NCBI RefSeq assembly: GCF_050589705.1
Contig: NZ_JBNGOT010000001.1
Coordinates: 372,001-436,000, forward strand
DNA length: 64,000 bases
Origin: Sunxiuqinia rutila
GTDB taxonomy: Bacteria > Bacteroidota > Bacteroidia > Bacteroidales > Prolixibacteraceae
Direction: 5' to 3'
The notes beneath the pieces were generated by a model. That model saw only the letters and a program-made list of their open reading frames with translations. It made no database searches and was not told the DNA's origin. A program made the position numbers and the translations under genes. Positions 25,957 through 34,937 of the stretch are shown one piece after another. The stretch's first letter is position 1. Each line of letters opens with the position of its first letter.

Positions 25957-27015
25957 ATGGTTGAAGATAAAAATACAGACTTCAGTGAAGAGCTGGATGA
26001 GTCGGAAGAAGGTGCTTTGTATGAGCACTATAAGCTGATAGTAGATGCCGGGCAGAAATTGCTTCGGGTGGATAAATTTCTGGTAAACCGGATCGACAAT
26101 GCTTCGCGAAGCCGGATTCAAGCGGCGGCCGAAGCCGGTAATATTCTGGTTAACGGACAGGCTGTCAAGTCAAATTATAAAGTTAAGCCTGGGGATGAAG
26201 TGGCCATTGTAATGGATTTTCCCCGGCGTGAGTTGAAGATTATACCGGAACATATTCCTTTAGATATTGTGTACGAAGACGACCAGTTGCTGGTGGTCAA
26301 TAAGCAGCCTGGTTTGGTGGTTCATCCCGGACACGGGAATTACAGCGGAACATTGGTTAATGCCCTGGCCTATTATTACCAGGACCTGCCGCTTTTCAAA
26401 ACAACAGATCCGCGTCCCGGACTGGTACACCGCATTGATAAAAATACTTCGGGCTTAATGGTGGTCGCTAAAACCGAATTGGCCAAAGTGAAGTTGTCTC
26501 AACAGTTTTTTGATAAAACCACGAAACGACAGTATGTTGCGTTGGTTTGGGGAACACCCAAAGAACCCACGGGCACCATTGAAGGAAATATTGGGCGCAG
26601 TGTGAAAGACCGGCAGGTTTTTACCGTGTATCCTGAAGGGGAACATGGCAAACATGCGGTAACACACTACAAGGTTTTGGAAGAGCTGGGCTATGTTACC
26701 CTGGTTCAGTGCCAGCTGGAAACCGGCCGTACGCACCAGATCCGGGTACATATGAAATACCTGGGGCATCCGCTTTTTAACGATGATACCTATGGTGGCA
26801 ATCAGGTACTTCGGGGAACCACTTTTGCCAAATACAAGCAATTTGTACACAACTGTTTTAACGTGTTGCCTCGCCAGGCCTTGCATGCCAAAACACTCGG
26901 GTTTATTCACCCGGTAACAGGCGAGGAAATGCTTTTTGATTCCGAATTGCCGGAAGACATGAGCCAGGCGATTGACAAATGGCGCGCTTACATTGCTAAC
27001 AGAAATATTGATTAA
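25957..27015 (+). CDS. RluA/RluD-family 23S rRNA pseudouridine synthase
   Basis: A 352-residue protein with an N-terminal S4 RNA-binding domain (LRVDKFLVNRIDNASRSRIQ, about 36-55) and the pseudouridine synthase domain. The catalytic Asp is in HRIDKNTSGLMVVAKT, and the QLETGRTHQIRVHM motif is present. RluD is the closest fit. Only 2 nt separate it from the PASTA gene and 3 nt from ddl, so all three are translated from one message. Confidence 0.93.
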   Translation: MVEDKNTDFSEELDESEEGALYEHYKLIVDAGQKLLRVDKFLVNRIDNASRSRIQAAAEAGNILVNGQAVKSNYKVKPGDEVAIVMDFPRRELKIIPEHIPLDIVYEDDQLLVVNKQPGLVVHPGHGNYSGTLVNALAYYYQDLPLFKTTDPRPGLVHRIDKNTSGLMVVAKTELAKVKLSQQFFDKTTKRQYVALVWGTPKEPTGTIEGNIGRSVKDRQVFTVYPEGEHGKHAVTHYKVLEELGYVTLVQCQLETGRTHQIRVHMKYLGHPLFNDDTYGGNQVLRGTTFAKYKQFVHNCFNVLPRQALHAKTLGFIHPVTGEEMLFDSELPEDMSQAIDKWRAYIANRNID

Positions 27016-27018
27016 CGG

Positions 27019-27996
27019 ATGAAAAAGAATATTGCAGTGGTGTACGGAGGCGATTCCTCCGAATACGTGGTATCGGTGAATAGCAGCAAAAATGTCTTTC
27101 AGTCGATTGATCCGGAATTGTTTCAGCCTTGGGCTGTGGAAATGAAAGGAGCCGACTGGAAATTGGTGGTTGATGGGGAGCCGGTGGCGGACATCAACAA
27201 GCAGGATTTTTCAGTTCACTACCAAAATGAGCACATCCGGTTCGATTATGCTTACATCACCATTCATGGCACACCGGGTGAGGATGGTATTTTGCAGGGC
27301 TACTTCGATTTGTTGAAAATTCCCTATTCCACTTGCGGCGTGCAATCATCAGCGCTTACCTTCAATAAGTATTACTGCAGCAACTATTTACGCAATTTCG
27401 ATCTGGCTATGGCCAAATCCGTTCGCCTAACCAAAGGGGATGTGATTGACGAGGATGTCTTGGTTGAAGAGCTGGGTTTGCCTGTTTTTGTAAAGCCCAA
27501 TGCCGGTGGTTCCAGTTTTGGAATAACCAAGGTGAAGACGAAGTCTGACCTGAAAGCAGCTATTGAAGCCGCTTGGAAAGAAAGCAACGAAGCCTTGGTT
27601 GAAGAGTTTATTGAAGGACTTGAAATTACCAGTGGACTTGTGAAGCTGAAGAATGAGTCGTTTTTGTTTCCGGTAACCGAAGTGATCCCCAAGAATGAGT
27701 TCTTCGATTTTGAGGCGAAATACACCAAAGGCGCAACGCTTGAAATTACACCTGCTCGTATTTCCGAATCGCTGACTGAAACCTGTCAGCAGCTTTCATC
27801 GCGTATTTACGACCTTTGCAATTGCAAGGGAATTGTCCGGATCGATTACATCCTGAAGGATGGTGTTTTTTATTTCCTGGAAGTAAATACCACACCGGGA
27901 ATGACCGCAACAAGTTTTATTCCTCAGCAGATTGAAGCCATGGGAATGCAACTGAAAGACATCATAAGCAAGATTATAAAAGACCAGGTTTGTTGA
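27019..27996 (+). CDS. ddl: D-alanine--D-alanine ligase
   Basis: ATP-grasp ligase that makes the D-Ala-D-Ala end of the peptidoglycan stem; 325 residues. The start VVYGGDSSEYVVSVNSS is the family N terminus. FVKPNAGGSSFGITKV binds ATP, and the C-terminal EVNTTPGMTATSFIPQQ binds metal and substrate. Its product is the substrate of the MurF-Alr fusion encoded at 48767. The operon is closed by a terminator 25 nt downstream. Confidence 0.96.
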   Translation: MKKNIAVVYGGDSSEYVVSVNSSKNVFQSIDPELFQPWAVEMKGADWKLVVDGEPVADINKQDFSVHYQNEHIRFDYAYITIHGTPGEDGILQGYFDLLKIPYSTCGVQSSALTFNKYYCSNYLRNFDLAMAKSVRLTKGDVIDEDVLVEELGLPVFVKPNAGGSSFGITKVKTKSDLKAAIEAAWKESNEALVEEFIEGLEITSGLVKLKNESFLFPVTEVIPKNEFFDFEAKYTKGATLEITPARISESLTETCQQLSSRIYDLCNCKGIVRIDYILKDGVFYFLEVNTTPGMTATSFIPQQIEAMGMQLKDIISKIIKDQVC

Positions 27997-28021
27997 AAAC
28001 TAGTCCTTATAAATTCCTGAG

Positions 28022-28050
28022 GGAGATTATAAAAGGTCTCCTTTTTTTTT
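28022..28050 (+). terminator. Terminator of the PASTA-rluD-ddl operon
   Basis: Short stem GGAGA / TCTCC with a 10-nt loop and a run of nine to ten T. Confidence 0.75.
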
Positions 28051-28126
28051 ACCTTTAAAGTTCGTTTCTCGAACCAATTAGCTTTTCGAAAGAAATTGAA
28101 AATCAACACGTATAGTATTTGCAGAT

Positions 28127-29674
28127 ATGGCCACAGATAAAAAAAGCAATCAAAAAGTTTCCTCCCTAGAACAGCTCAACGCGCAATATGGCAAGTTGCC
28201 CCCCCAGGCAATTGATGTTGAAGAAGCCGTTTTGGGTGCCTTAATGTTGGAGCGGGATGCTTATGTTACGGTGGCTGATGTGATTGACACGCCTAGTTTT
28301 TACAAGGAAGAACACAAAAAGATTTTTGATGCCATCAAGTATTTGTCCACCCACGAAAAGCCGGTCGACTTGTTGATGGTAACTCAGCAATTGCGCGACA
28401 TGGCGCAGCTGGATGCTGTTGGTGGTCCGCTGTACATTACCCAATTAACCAGTCGTGTGGCGTCGGCGGCTCACATCGAATTCCATGCCCGCATTATTGC
28501 CCAGAAATACATTCAACGCGAATTGATCCGGGTGTCATCGGAGATTCAAACCAGTGCCTATGATGACAATATGGATGTGGATGATTTGATTGACTTTTCG
28601 GAAACGGCTCTTTTTAAAGTTGCGGAAGGAAACATCAAAAAAGAAACCCTGCCAATTAAACCCATTCTGAAAGAAGCTGCGCGCTTGATTGAAGAAGCAT
28701 CGAAGCGCGAAGATGGCTTGAGCGGGGTGCCCAGCGGATTTACTGCTTTGGACCGAATGACTTCAGGATGGCAGAAAACCGACTTGGTGATTATCGCCGC
28801 ACGTCCGGCGATGGGTAAGACGGCTTTCGTACTTTCCATGGCTCGGAACATGGCTGTTGAGCATCGGGCTCCGGTAGCGGTTTTCTCGCTGGAGATGTCC
28901 TCAGTACAGTTGGTTAACCGTTTGATTGCGGCCGAAACGGAGCTGGGATCCGAAAAAATTAAGAATGGTAGCCTTGTCGATTGGGAGTGGGAACACTTTA
29001 ACCGGAAGCTGAACGTGCTGGAAGATGCCCCGCTGTTTATCGACGATACGCCTGCCTTGTCCATTTTTGAATTCCGGGCCAAGTGCCGGCGCTTGAAAAT
29101 GCAACACAATATTGGTGCGGTGATTGTTGACTACTTGCAGCTGATGACGGCAGGTGATGCCGGACGCGGAAGCCGTGAGCAGGAGGTGAGTATGATTTCA
29201 CGCTCGCTGAAAGCCATTGCCAAGGAGCTGGATATCCCGATTTTGGCACTTTCGCAGCTAAACCGTTCGGTGGAATCGCGCGAAGGAAAACGGCCACAGC
29301 TTTCCGACTTGAGGGAATCCGGTGCGATTGAGCAGGATGCCGACTTGGTGTTGTTTATTCACCGTCCGGAATACTACGGAATTACAGAGGATGAAAACGG
29401 GAATTCGCTGATTGGTGTGGCCGAGATTATTATTGCTAAACACCGTAACGGTTCGGTGGGCGATGTGCAGCTGGCCTTTAAGAAACAAAACGTGAAGTTT
29501 GCCGATTTGGAAACGGTTATTCCGGAGGAAATTGGTGGCGGAAACTTTGGACAAACCTTTGGGTCAAAAATGAATGATGACACGGGAGGCATGGAAATGC
29601 CGGTCAACAGTGGTTTTGAGTCCGAAAATAGCGATTCATATGGAATGCCTAAAGCAGACGATATTCCTTTCTAA
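28127..29674 (+). CDS. dnaB: Replicative DNA helicase
   Basis: Hexameric 5'-3' helicase of the replication fork, 515 residues. The N-terminal interaction domain (LPPQAIDVEEAVLGALML, about 24-41) is followed by a linker and the RecA-like motor with Walker A ARPAMGKTAFVLSMARN and Walker B-type VIVDYLQLM. A conserved SQLNRSVESR and a Gly/Asp-rich tail ending DDIPF complete it. No intein or insertion. Its last 35 nt overlap the next gene in another frame. Confidence 0.97.
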   Translation: MATDKKSNQKVSSLEQLNAQYGKLPPQAIDVEEAVLGALMLERDAYVTVADVIDTPSFYKEEHKKIFDAIKYLSTHEKPVDLLMVTQQLRDMAQLDAVGGPLYITQLTSRVASAAHIEFHARIIAQKYIQRELIRVSSEIQTSAYDDNMDVDDLIDFSETALFKVAEGNIKKETLPIKPILKEAARLIEEASKREDGLSGVPSGFTALDRMTSGWQKTDLVIIAARPAMGKTAFVLSMARNMAVEHRAPVAVFSLEMSSVQLVNRLIAAETELGSEKIKNGSLVDWEWEHFNRKLNVLEDAPLFIDDTPALSIFEFRAKCRRLKMQHNIGAVIVDYLQLMTAGDAGRGSREQEVSMISRSLKAIAKELDIPILALSQLNRSVESREGKRPQLSDLRESGAIEQDADLVLFIHRPEYYGITEDENGNSLIGVAEIIIAKHRNGSVGDVQLAFKKQNVKFADLETVIPEEIGGGNFGQTFGSKMNDDTGGMEMPVNSGFESENSDSYGMPKADDIPF

Positions 29675-30938
29675 ACGCCTGAAGAAGGGCTTGCTGGTCC
29701 TTTTTCTTTCGTTGTTCTTCGCCCAGAGCAGCTGGGCAGTTTATTTGCTGGTTCCCATGGATCAGCAACAGCAAAATCACTTAAAAGCTTACGGAATTGC
29801 CTACTGGACGCTGGAGCAGGCCATTGAAGTAAAATGGTTACTCAACTACCGCGGCGGCAGTTTTTTAATACCCTATTACCAGGAAATTGAAAGCGAATGT
29901 TTGGTTCGCGGTGTTCGCGTTGAAAAGCTGGCAGATGCACAGGTCAATCAATTGTTGGCCGAGATAGGTCGGGCTGAGGTAAACCAGGATGCCATAAGCA
30001 TGCAAAAGGCACCCAAAATTGCGGTATATTCTCCGCCTAACAAACAGCCTTGGGATGATGCCGTGACCCTGGTTTTATCCTATGCCGAAATTCCATACGA
30101 GGTGATTTATGACGAAGAAATCCTGACCAATCAATTGCCGGACTATGACTGGCTACACTTGCATCATGAAGATTTTACCGGGCAGTTTGGAAAGTTTTTC
30201 CGCTCGTACCAGCATATGCCCTGGTACCAGGAGGAAGTGAAGACCAATCAGGAACTGGCCAATAAACTGGGCTTTGCCAAAGTCTCGGAGATGAAACAGG
30301 CTGTTACCAACGAAATTCAGGCTTACATTGCCCGTGGCGGCTTTCTATTTGCCATGTGTGCGGCTACCGACACCTACGATATTGCTCGTGCGGCAGATGG
30401 AGTGGACATTTGTGAGTCGATGTTTGACGGCGACCCGGCCGACCCGCATCTGAACGAGAAACTCAATTATAACCGCACATTGGCCTTTCGCGATTTTACC
30501 GTGGTGAAAGATCCCTTTCAGTATGAGTTTTCGGATATTGATGTGTCTACGAGCCGGAAGGTTACGCCGGCACAAGACTACTTTACCTTGTTTGAATTCT
30601 CGGCCAAATGGGACCCCGTACCCACCATGCTTACCCAAAACCACGAACGGATCATTAAGGGGTTTATGGGGCAAACCACTGCTTTTAAGCATCAACTGGT
30701 GAAACCGGATGTGCTGGTAATGGGCGAAAATAAGGCAGCCGGAGAGGCCCGCTACATTCATGGCGAAGTAGGGCAGGGCTTCTGGACCTTTTATGGCGGG
30801 CACGATCCGGAAGACTACCGTCACCTGGTGGGCGATCCACCAACCGATTTAAACCTACACCCCAGCTCTCCGGGCTACCGCCTGATTTTGAATAACATTC
30901 TTTTCCCCGCCGCTAAAAAGAAAAAGCAGAAGACTTAA
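29640..30938 (+). CDS. Exported glutamine-amidotransferase-like protein (database name: asparagine synthetase B)
   Basis: A 432-residue protein with a signal peptide (hydrophobic segment ending SSWA). The sequence after it, VYLLVPMDQQQQNHLKAYGI, is characteristic of a Bacteroidota family that databases call asparagine synthetase B. The call is doubtful: there is no N-terminal nucleophile Cys and no ATP-pyrophosphatase loop as in real AsnB. Instead YIARGGFLFAMCAATDTYDIA resembles the nucleophile elbow of class I amidotransferase-like folds, and conserved acidic/His stretches follow. A periplasmic hydrolase or binding protein is more likely. The ATG at 29640 overlaps the dnaB 3' end by 35 nt. 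Confidence 0.75.
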   Translation: MECLKQTIFLSKRLKKGLLVLFLSLFFAQSSWAVYLLVPMDQQQQNHLKAYGIAYWTLEQAIEVKWLLNYRGGSFLIPYYQEIESECLVRGVRVEKLADAQVNQLLAEIGRAEVNQDAISMQKAPKIAVYSPPNKQPWDDAVTLVLSYAEIPYEVIYDEEILTNQLPDYDWLHLHHEDFTGQFGKFFRSYQHMPWYQEEVKTNQELANKLGFAKVSEMKQAVTNEIQAYIARGGFLFAMCAATDTYDIARAADGVDICESMFDGDPADPHLNEKLNYNRTLAFRDFTVVKDPFQYEFSDIDVSTSRKVTPAQDYFTLFEFSAKWDPVPTMLTQNHERIIKGFMGQTTAFKHQLVKPDVLVMGENKAAGEARYIHGEVGQGFWTFYGGHDPEDYRHLVGDPPTDLNLHPSSPGYRLILNNILFPAAKKKKQKT

Positions 30939-31719
30939 GAGGGGGTGTAAGTTCCTGATTACCTAGCTTATGTGTTGTTTCTTCGCGGTTAAGAAGACTG
31001 TTTTCAGTTTTCAGTTATCGGTTTTCAGTTTGTGCCCAACAGCTGTATCTTTCTCTGTGTAAGTCGGTGAAAAAAACGCTGTGTTTCTCTGTGGTTAAAA
31101 TTGGTCATTATAGTCATTATTTGTCAATGATGGTCATTGGTTGTTAGTCGATAGCTTACGTGGAGCCCAGACAGTCAGATTTTCGGATAGTCAGCTATTC
31201 CGATTGTGCGTGACTTCGTGCGTTCTTGACTTCGTCGGGTTGAGCGTCTTCCTGAACTTGTTTCAGGATCTGTTATCAATTTTCAGTTTCATGTCTTCTG
31301 ACGCACTCAGCTTATGCAAAAAGCCTGTAAGTACTGTCTTTTCTCCTCGTTTTAGGTAAGGAGGAGTGGCACCGGTTTACCGGTGAAGAGGTGGTTTCGT
31401 TTCAAATTCAGAATTAGTTAAGTTCCTTTTTTTATTGCTGATTTTGACCACCCCGTCCTCGACAAGTCGTGGACACCCTTCCTTGTCAGGCAGTGAAATG
31501 GGCCAGAGCCGGACAATAGACATTCGCCCCACTCTCATCGTCTCTTATTCTGTTGTACAACAGCAAGATGCTTGTTTCATTTATGCAGTTCATGTCTTAA
31601 TTTTATTGATTAGTAAACAAAAATATACTAGAGACTTTGTTGCTGCAAAAGAATTAGTTAATGGAATTTTGGCGTATGGAGTGACAGAGCCTTTTATTTA
31701 TTAATTAAACTCATTTATT
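30939..31719. other. 780-bp repeat-rich intergenic region, no convincing gene
   Basis: Holds several short degenerate repeats: TTTTCAGTT copies around 31001-31029, GTCATT copies around 31103-31138, and a phrase like TTTCTCTGTGGTT near 31084. A short inverted repeat CCTGAA / TTCAGG lies at 31251-31267, and a 38-bp inverted repeat pair at 31358-31484. Two frames of 72 and 89 codons exist but their peptides look like translated repeats. Confidence 0.7.
31358..31484. repeat. 38-bp imperfect inverted repeat, 51-bp loop
   Basis: Arm 31358-31395 and the reverse complement of arm 31447-31484 are equal in length. They share the first five and last seven bases and more than half of the interior, without gaps. 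The outer ends start AAGGA and the inner ends finish GGTGGT. Structure is like a small non-autonomous mobile repeat. Confidence 0.65.
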
Positions 31720-32184
31720 ATGGCATCAGAAAATTTAGTTTCCGTTACCTTCACCGATGAAGAACGAGCCCAGCTTGGTGAACACCTGGCAGCAATTGAG
31801 TCGATTTTGCACAGCAAGTGTATCAGTTTAACACCCGAAGAACGGCAAGAGTATGCCCGCCTGGGCAACAAAAGTGAAAACTGGTCACGCAAAGTGATTG
31901 ACTACATGAACCAACAACCGAACCTAACTCCGGCTTTTATTGATCTGGACGAAACCATGAACGATTATGAAGCGCGTCGGGCCTTACAACCCATTGCTGC
32001 ACGCGGGGAGGCAGTAATGGATATGTTGAATGATACCATGATGTTGCTGGGATCGGACCTTTACCACAGCTGCATTGCGTATTATCGGAATATCCGTTTA
32101 CTGGCCCGCCAAAATGTAAATGGAGCCAAAGCCATTTATGAAGACTTGTCTGCACAATTTCCGGGAAGACCATCCAAAAAGTAA
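31720..32184 (+). CDS. Conserved hypothetical protein of Bacteroidota
   Basis: A 154-residue, cytoplasmic, almost entirely helical protein without signal peptide or membrane segment. I recognise the pattern of a widespread Bacteroidota hypothetical family: an N-terminal segment about a beta-alpha switch (VTFTDEERAQLGEHL), then LTPEERQEYARLGNKSENW, then the Leu-rich GEAVMDMLNDTMMLLGSDLY, and an end like NVNGAKAIYEDLSAQFPGR. Function unknown. It is isolated between the repeat-rich stretch and a 21/22-bp tandem array that begins about 80 nt after its stop codon. Confidence 0.75.
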   Translation: MASENLVSVTFTDEERAQLGEHLAAIESILHSKCISLTPEERQEYARLGNKSENWSRKVIDYMNQQPNLTPAFIDLDETMNDYEARRALQPIAARGEAVMDMLNDTMMLLGSDLYHSCIAYYRNIRLLARQNVNGAKAIYEDLSAQFPGRPSKK

Positions 32185-32244
32185 CTTGGGCACAAAGACT
32201 GAGTTCCTTGTTTCAGGCCCTGTCAACATACGCCATTGACAGGG

Positions 32245-32445
32245 CTTTTTGCTACCTGCACAAGGGCTGATCAGTGCTTCGGAACGGGTAATAATCCCTT
32301 CGCCATGGGATAAAAAGTACTTACCCATGGGGTAATAAGTGACTCAGAACGGGCAATAACTCCTTAGCTAGGGGGTAAAAAGTACTTGCCCATGGGGTAA
32401 TAACCCCTTCCGAAGGGGTTATTAGTACTTGTATATGGGGTTTTA
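32245..32445. repeat. Tandem array of 21/22-bp units
   Basis: Seven clear units start at 32289, 32311, 32333, 32354, 32376, 32398 and 32419, with one or two weaker units before them. The lengths run 22, 22, 21 and give a higher period of 65 bp. Typical units start TAATAA, contain AAGTACTT and end CCCATGGGG; both AAGTACTT and CCCATGGG are perfect palindromes. Confidence 0.9.
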
Positions 32446-32474
32446 AAATTCTCTCGAACAAATTAACCGGAAAC

Positions 32475-32507
32475 AAAAAGGGCTGCCCAATAGTTGGACA
32501 GCCCTTT
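32475..32507 (-). terminator. Terminator of SusCD operon 1
   Basis: On the minus strand, GGGCTGTCCAA pairs with TTGGGCAGCCC (one mismatch) and is followed by five T. Located 20 nt after the last gene of the operon. Confidence 0.85.
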
Positions 32508-32527
32508 AAGTGAATTATTTTGTAGGA

Positions 32528-33286
32528 TTAATTTCCTAATGTGAAGCTTGCAGATCCTGTATCTCCAAAATCACCATCGATGTGTACAATCTCGTTACCA
32601 TCAAAAACAAGAGAGGCAGCTCCCGTTTCCGGGTAAGTTAGTCCATCGCCGTATTCATCGTAAATTTTGAATGTATAAGTACCATCTTCCAAGCAATGCT
32701 TGCTGGTTGCTGAAACAGTACCATCGGCCCAAGGGCCTCCTGATGTTATAACTTCGTCGTCAGCATCCAGAATTTCCCATGTACATTCGCTGGCATAGCC
32801 ATCAAAAGTAATATTCAGAATTACTTCATTCTCAGAACAAGGTGGTTGAATGAAGGTTTCAAGTTTGAAGTAGGGATACTCAACTTTATATGGGTTGGTG
32901 TATTGCTCATCAAATTGAATTTCTAAACCACAAGTTACTCCTAACGGAGCATTGTCATCCAATGTAATGGTTAAACTAACGGTATCTTCTCCTGCTGGAA
33001 AAGTTAAGGTCTCAGGCACATTGAAAATGTTTGCGGTGTCAGCTACTTCTGTAATCGGCACTTCAATTGCTTCCTCTTTATTCTCACGAATTACAGTAAG
33101 ATCAAGAGATAGTTCATCAGTATGTTCAAATTTGAACAGCATTGAGTTCTCCGAATAAAAGCGTACGGCAGGATTACCTTCAGCAACTACCGGGCTTGGG
33201 TCAACGGTATCTTCATATTCGCTACAGGCCATCATAGTGACAGATAGTAGCAAAGAGAATGCGATATATAATTTGTTCATTTTCAT
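32528..33286 (-). CDS. Surface lipoprotein of SusCD operon 1
   Basis: A 252-residue lipoprotein (lipobox MMACS, Cys near 21). It is Asp/Glu-rich and beta-rich. Residues about 40-145 look like an immunoglobulin-like fold; the C-terminal 100 residues resemble the small beta domain often seen in secreted Bacteroidota enzymes (ECTWEILDADDEVITSGGPW, then YTFKIYDEYGDGLTYPETG). It follows susD by 24 nt and is last in the operon, the position of SusE/SusF-type surface glycan-binding proteins, so it probably presents the substrate. The substrate is unknown. Confidence 0.75.
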   Translation of the reverse strand: MKMNKLYIAFSLLLSVTMMACSEYEDTVDPSPVVAEGNPAVRFYSENSMLFKFEHTDELSLDLTVIRENKEEAIEVPITEVADTANIFNVPETLTFPAGEDTVSLTITLDDNAPLGVTCGLEIQFDEQYTNPYKVEYPYFKLETFIQPPCSENEVILNITFDGYASECTWEILDADDEVITSGGPWADGTVSATSKHCLEDGTYTFKIYDEYGDGLTYPETGAASLVFDGNEIVHIDGDFGDTGSASFTLGN

Positions 33287-33310
33287 AATTTGTAATAATA
33301 AGTTGATACA

Positions 33311-34921
33311 TTAAAGATCAGCAACCGGTTGAGGTGTTGTTCCTGTTGGGTTATTATCCGCATTGGTTAAGGCAGGATTTGCCTGAATTTCAGCTTCAGG
33401 AATTGGCCACAGCAGGTTAGCGTCTTTGGCTGGAATGTTGAATACCATAGTGGCATTTGGGTAGCCAGCACCGCGACGGTCAACACCCTTGTTCAAACGC
33501 ATAACATCGAACCAGTTTAAGCCTTCGCCCCACAATTCAATCCGACGTTGGTTGAATACTTCTTCCTGAATGTCTTCAGGAGAGGTAGCTGTGCAAACAT
33601 AGTCTGGATTACGGTAAGTCTGGATAAAGTCTTCCAAGGTGGCTTTTCCGTTTGCTCCGCTCATGGCTTCCGCTTCGGCTTTAATCAGATACATCTCTTC
33701 AATACGCATTAAAGGAACGTCATTGGCATTGGTCGAGTTTTTAACAATGTTCTGATAGGGGGCAAATTTGACTTGCGTGTAAGCAGCGTAGCCGTAATCT
33801 TCCATTGCCTTTGCTTGTTCAGCGTTTAAGTTTGGAGAACTCAGGTTTTCATCAATCCACCATCCTTTGCGGACATCGCTGGCGGGAATCGATTCAAATA
33901 GCTGTATGTTAACCTGTTTTCCTCCAGCATAACTGGAATAACCACTGTTGAGCGATCCCATGTGCGAAATCCAGTTCACAATACCTGAGGTCACTACCCG
34001 GTCGGTTTCAGCAATAATAATTCCCCACATCCAATTGTCTTCGTCTACTGCCCAGAATGAAGGTTTGTTTACATCTTCTAGTCCGGCAGGCGTAGCATCC
34101 GAAAGTTCGATAGCTTTGCTGGCATCTGCAGCAGCTTCAGACCAGTTCTGCATGGTCAGGTTAATCCGGGCGCGAAGTCCATAGGCTACAGCCAAGTCAA
34201 TGTAACGTTTGTCTTTACGGTTGATGCCTTGTTCCTTTGCAGCGCTCAGGAAAATAATCGCTTTGTCAATATCAGAAGTGATTAAGTCATACACTTCTTT
34301 CACACTTGAGCGTGCAGCTCCTTCCAACGCAGCTACACCTGCATTTTCATTGGTGATGATGGGCACACAAGGGGCTGCTTCATTACCTACATAGTTGAAT
34401 TGGTACAACTGAGCCAATACCCAATAGCTAAAGGCACGCGTAGCCAATCCTTGTCCCAGGTAGAACTGAGAAGTTGGGTCTTCCACCTCTTCATTAATTG
34501 AGCCAATCACATTGTTGGTCATGTTGATGATGGCGTACATGTTATTCCAGGTAATTTGGCCTTCACGAGAGGATTTAGACCGGTCAGAATAGTCCAAACT
34601 ATTGCCTGTCCAGTTATAGCCGTTGTCTTCCGATACCACATCGTAACCATTGGCATCGGTAAACATCATGATGGCCGGGTAGCCAAAGTCATTGTGACGA
34701 ACGGAGCCTAAGGCATCTTCGTTGGGGGCATACTGCGAGAATTGAGCAAAAATGGAGTTTACGCCGGCTTCTGCTTTCGACGGGTCGTTCTCCACCACCT
34801 CTTCTTTTTGCGAAGACGTTACTTCGTCTCCTTCGGGAAGCATGTCCAGGTCTTCGCAGCCGGTAAGGGCGAAGGAAAAGGATGCGATTAACGCAAGGAA
34901 ATATGTTTTATTAAAAGTCAT
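33311..34921 (-). CDS. SusD/RagB-family nutrient-binding lipoprotein (operon 1)
   Basis: A 536-residue outer-surface lipoprotein (lipobox ALTGC). It shows the SusD order: N-terminal helical TPR-like scaffold with RAFSYWVLAQLYQFNY, and a C-terminal region with VPLMRIEEMYLIKAEAEA, RRIELWGEGLNWFDVMRL and a final LLWPIPEAEIQANPAL. It forms a lid on the SusC barrel encoded 16 nt upstream. The ATG at 34921 is used; an in-frame TTG lies 9 nt further upstream. Confidence 0.95.
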   Translation of the reverse strand: MTFNKTYFLALIASFSFALTGCEDLDMLPEGDEVTSSQKEEVVENDPSKAEAGVNSIFAQFSQYAPNEDALGSVRHNDFGYPAIMMFTDANGYDVVSEDNGYNWTGNSLDYSDRSKSSREGQITWNNMYAIINMTNNVIGSINEEVEDPTSQFYLGQGLATRAFSYWVLAQLYQFNYVGNEAAPCVPIITNENAGVAALEGAARSSVKEVYDLITSDIDKAIIFLSAAKEQGINRKDKRYIDLAVAYGLRARINLTMQNWSEAAADASKAIELSDATPAGLEDVNKPSFWAVDEDNWMWGIIIAETDRVVTSGIVNWISHMGSLNSGYSSYAGGKQVNIQLFESIPASDVRKGWWIDENLSSPNLNAEQAKAMEDYGYAAYTQVKFAPYQNIVKNSTNANDVPLMRIEEMYLIKAEAEAMSGANGKATLEDFIQTYRNPDYVCTATSPEDIQEEVFNQRRIELWGEGLNWFDVMRLNKGVDRRGAGYPNATMVFNIPAKDANLLWPIPEAEIQANPALTNADNNPTGTTPQPVADL

Positions 34922-34937
34922 AATTGTCAATTTTTTA

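Noticed and set aside
31141..31704. Two plus-strand frames of 72 and 89 codons in the repeat-rich stretch
   Set aside because: Their peptides run through recognisable DNA repeats and show no domain, signal peptide or promoter; more likely translated repeats.
32289..32445. CRISPR array
   Set aside because: Units are directly contiguous without unique spacers and are only 21-22 bp long; no cas genes in the window.
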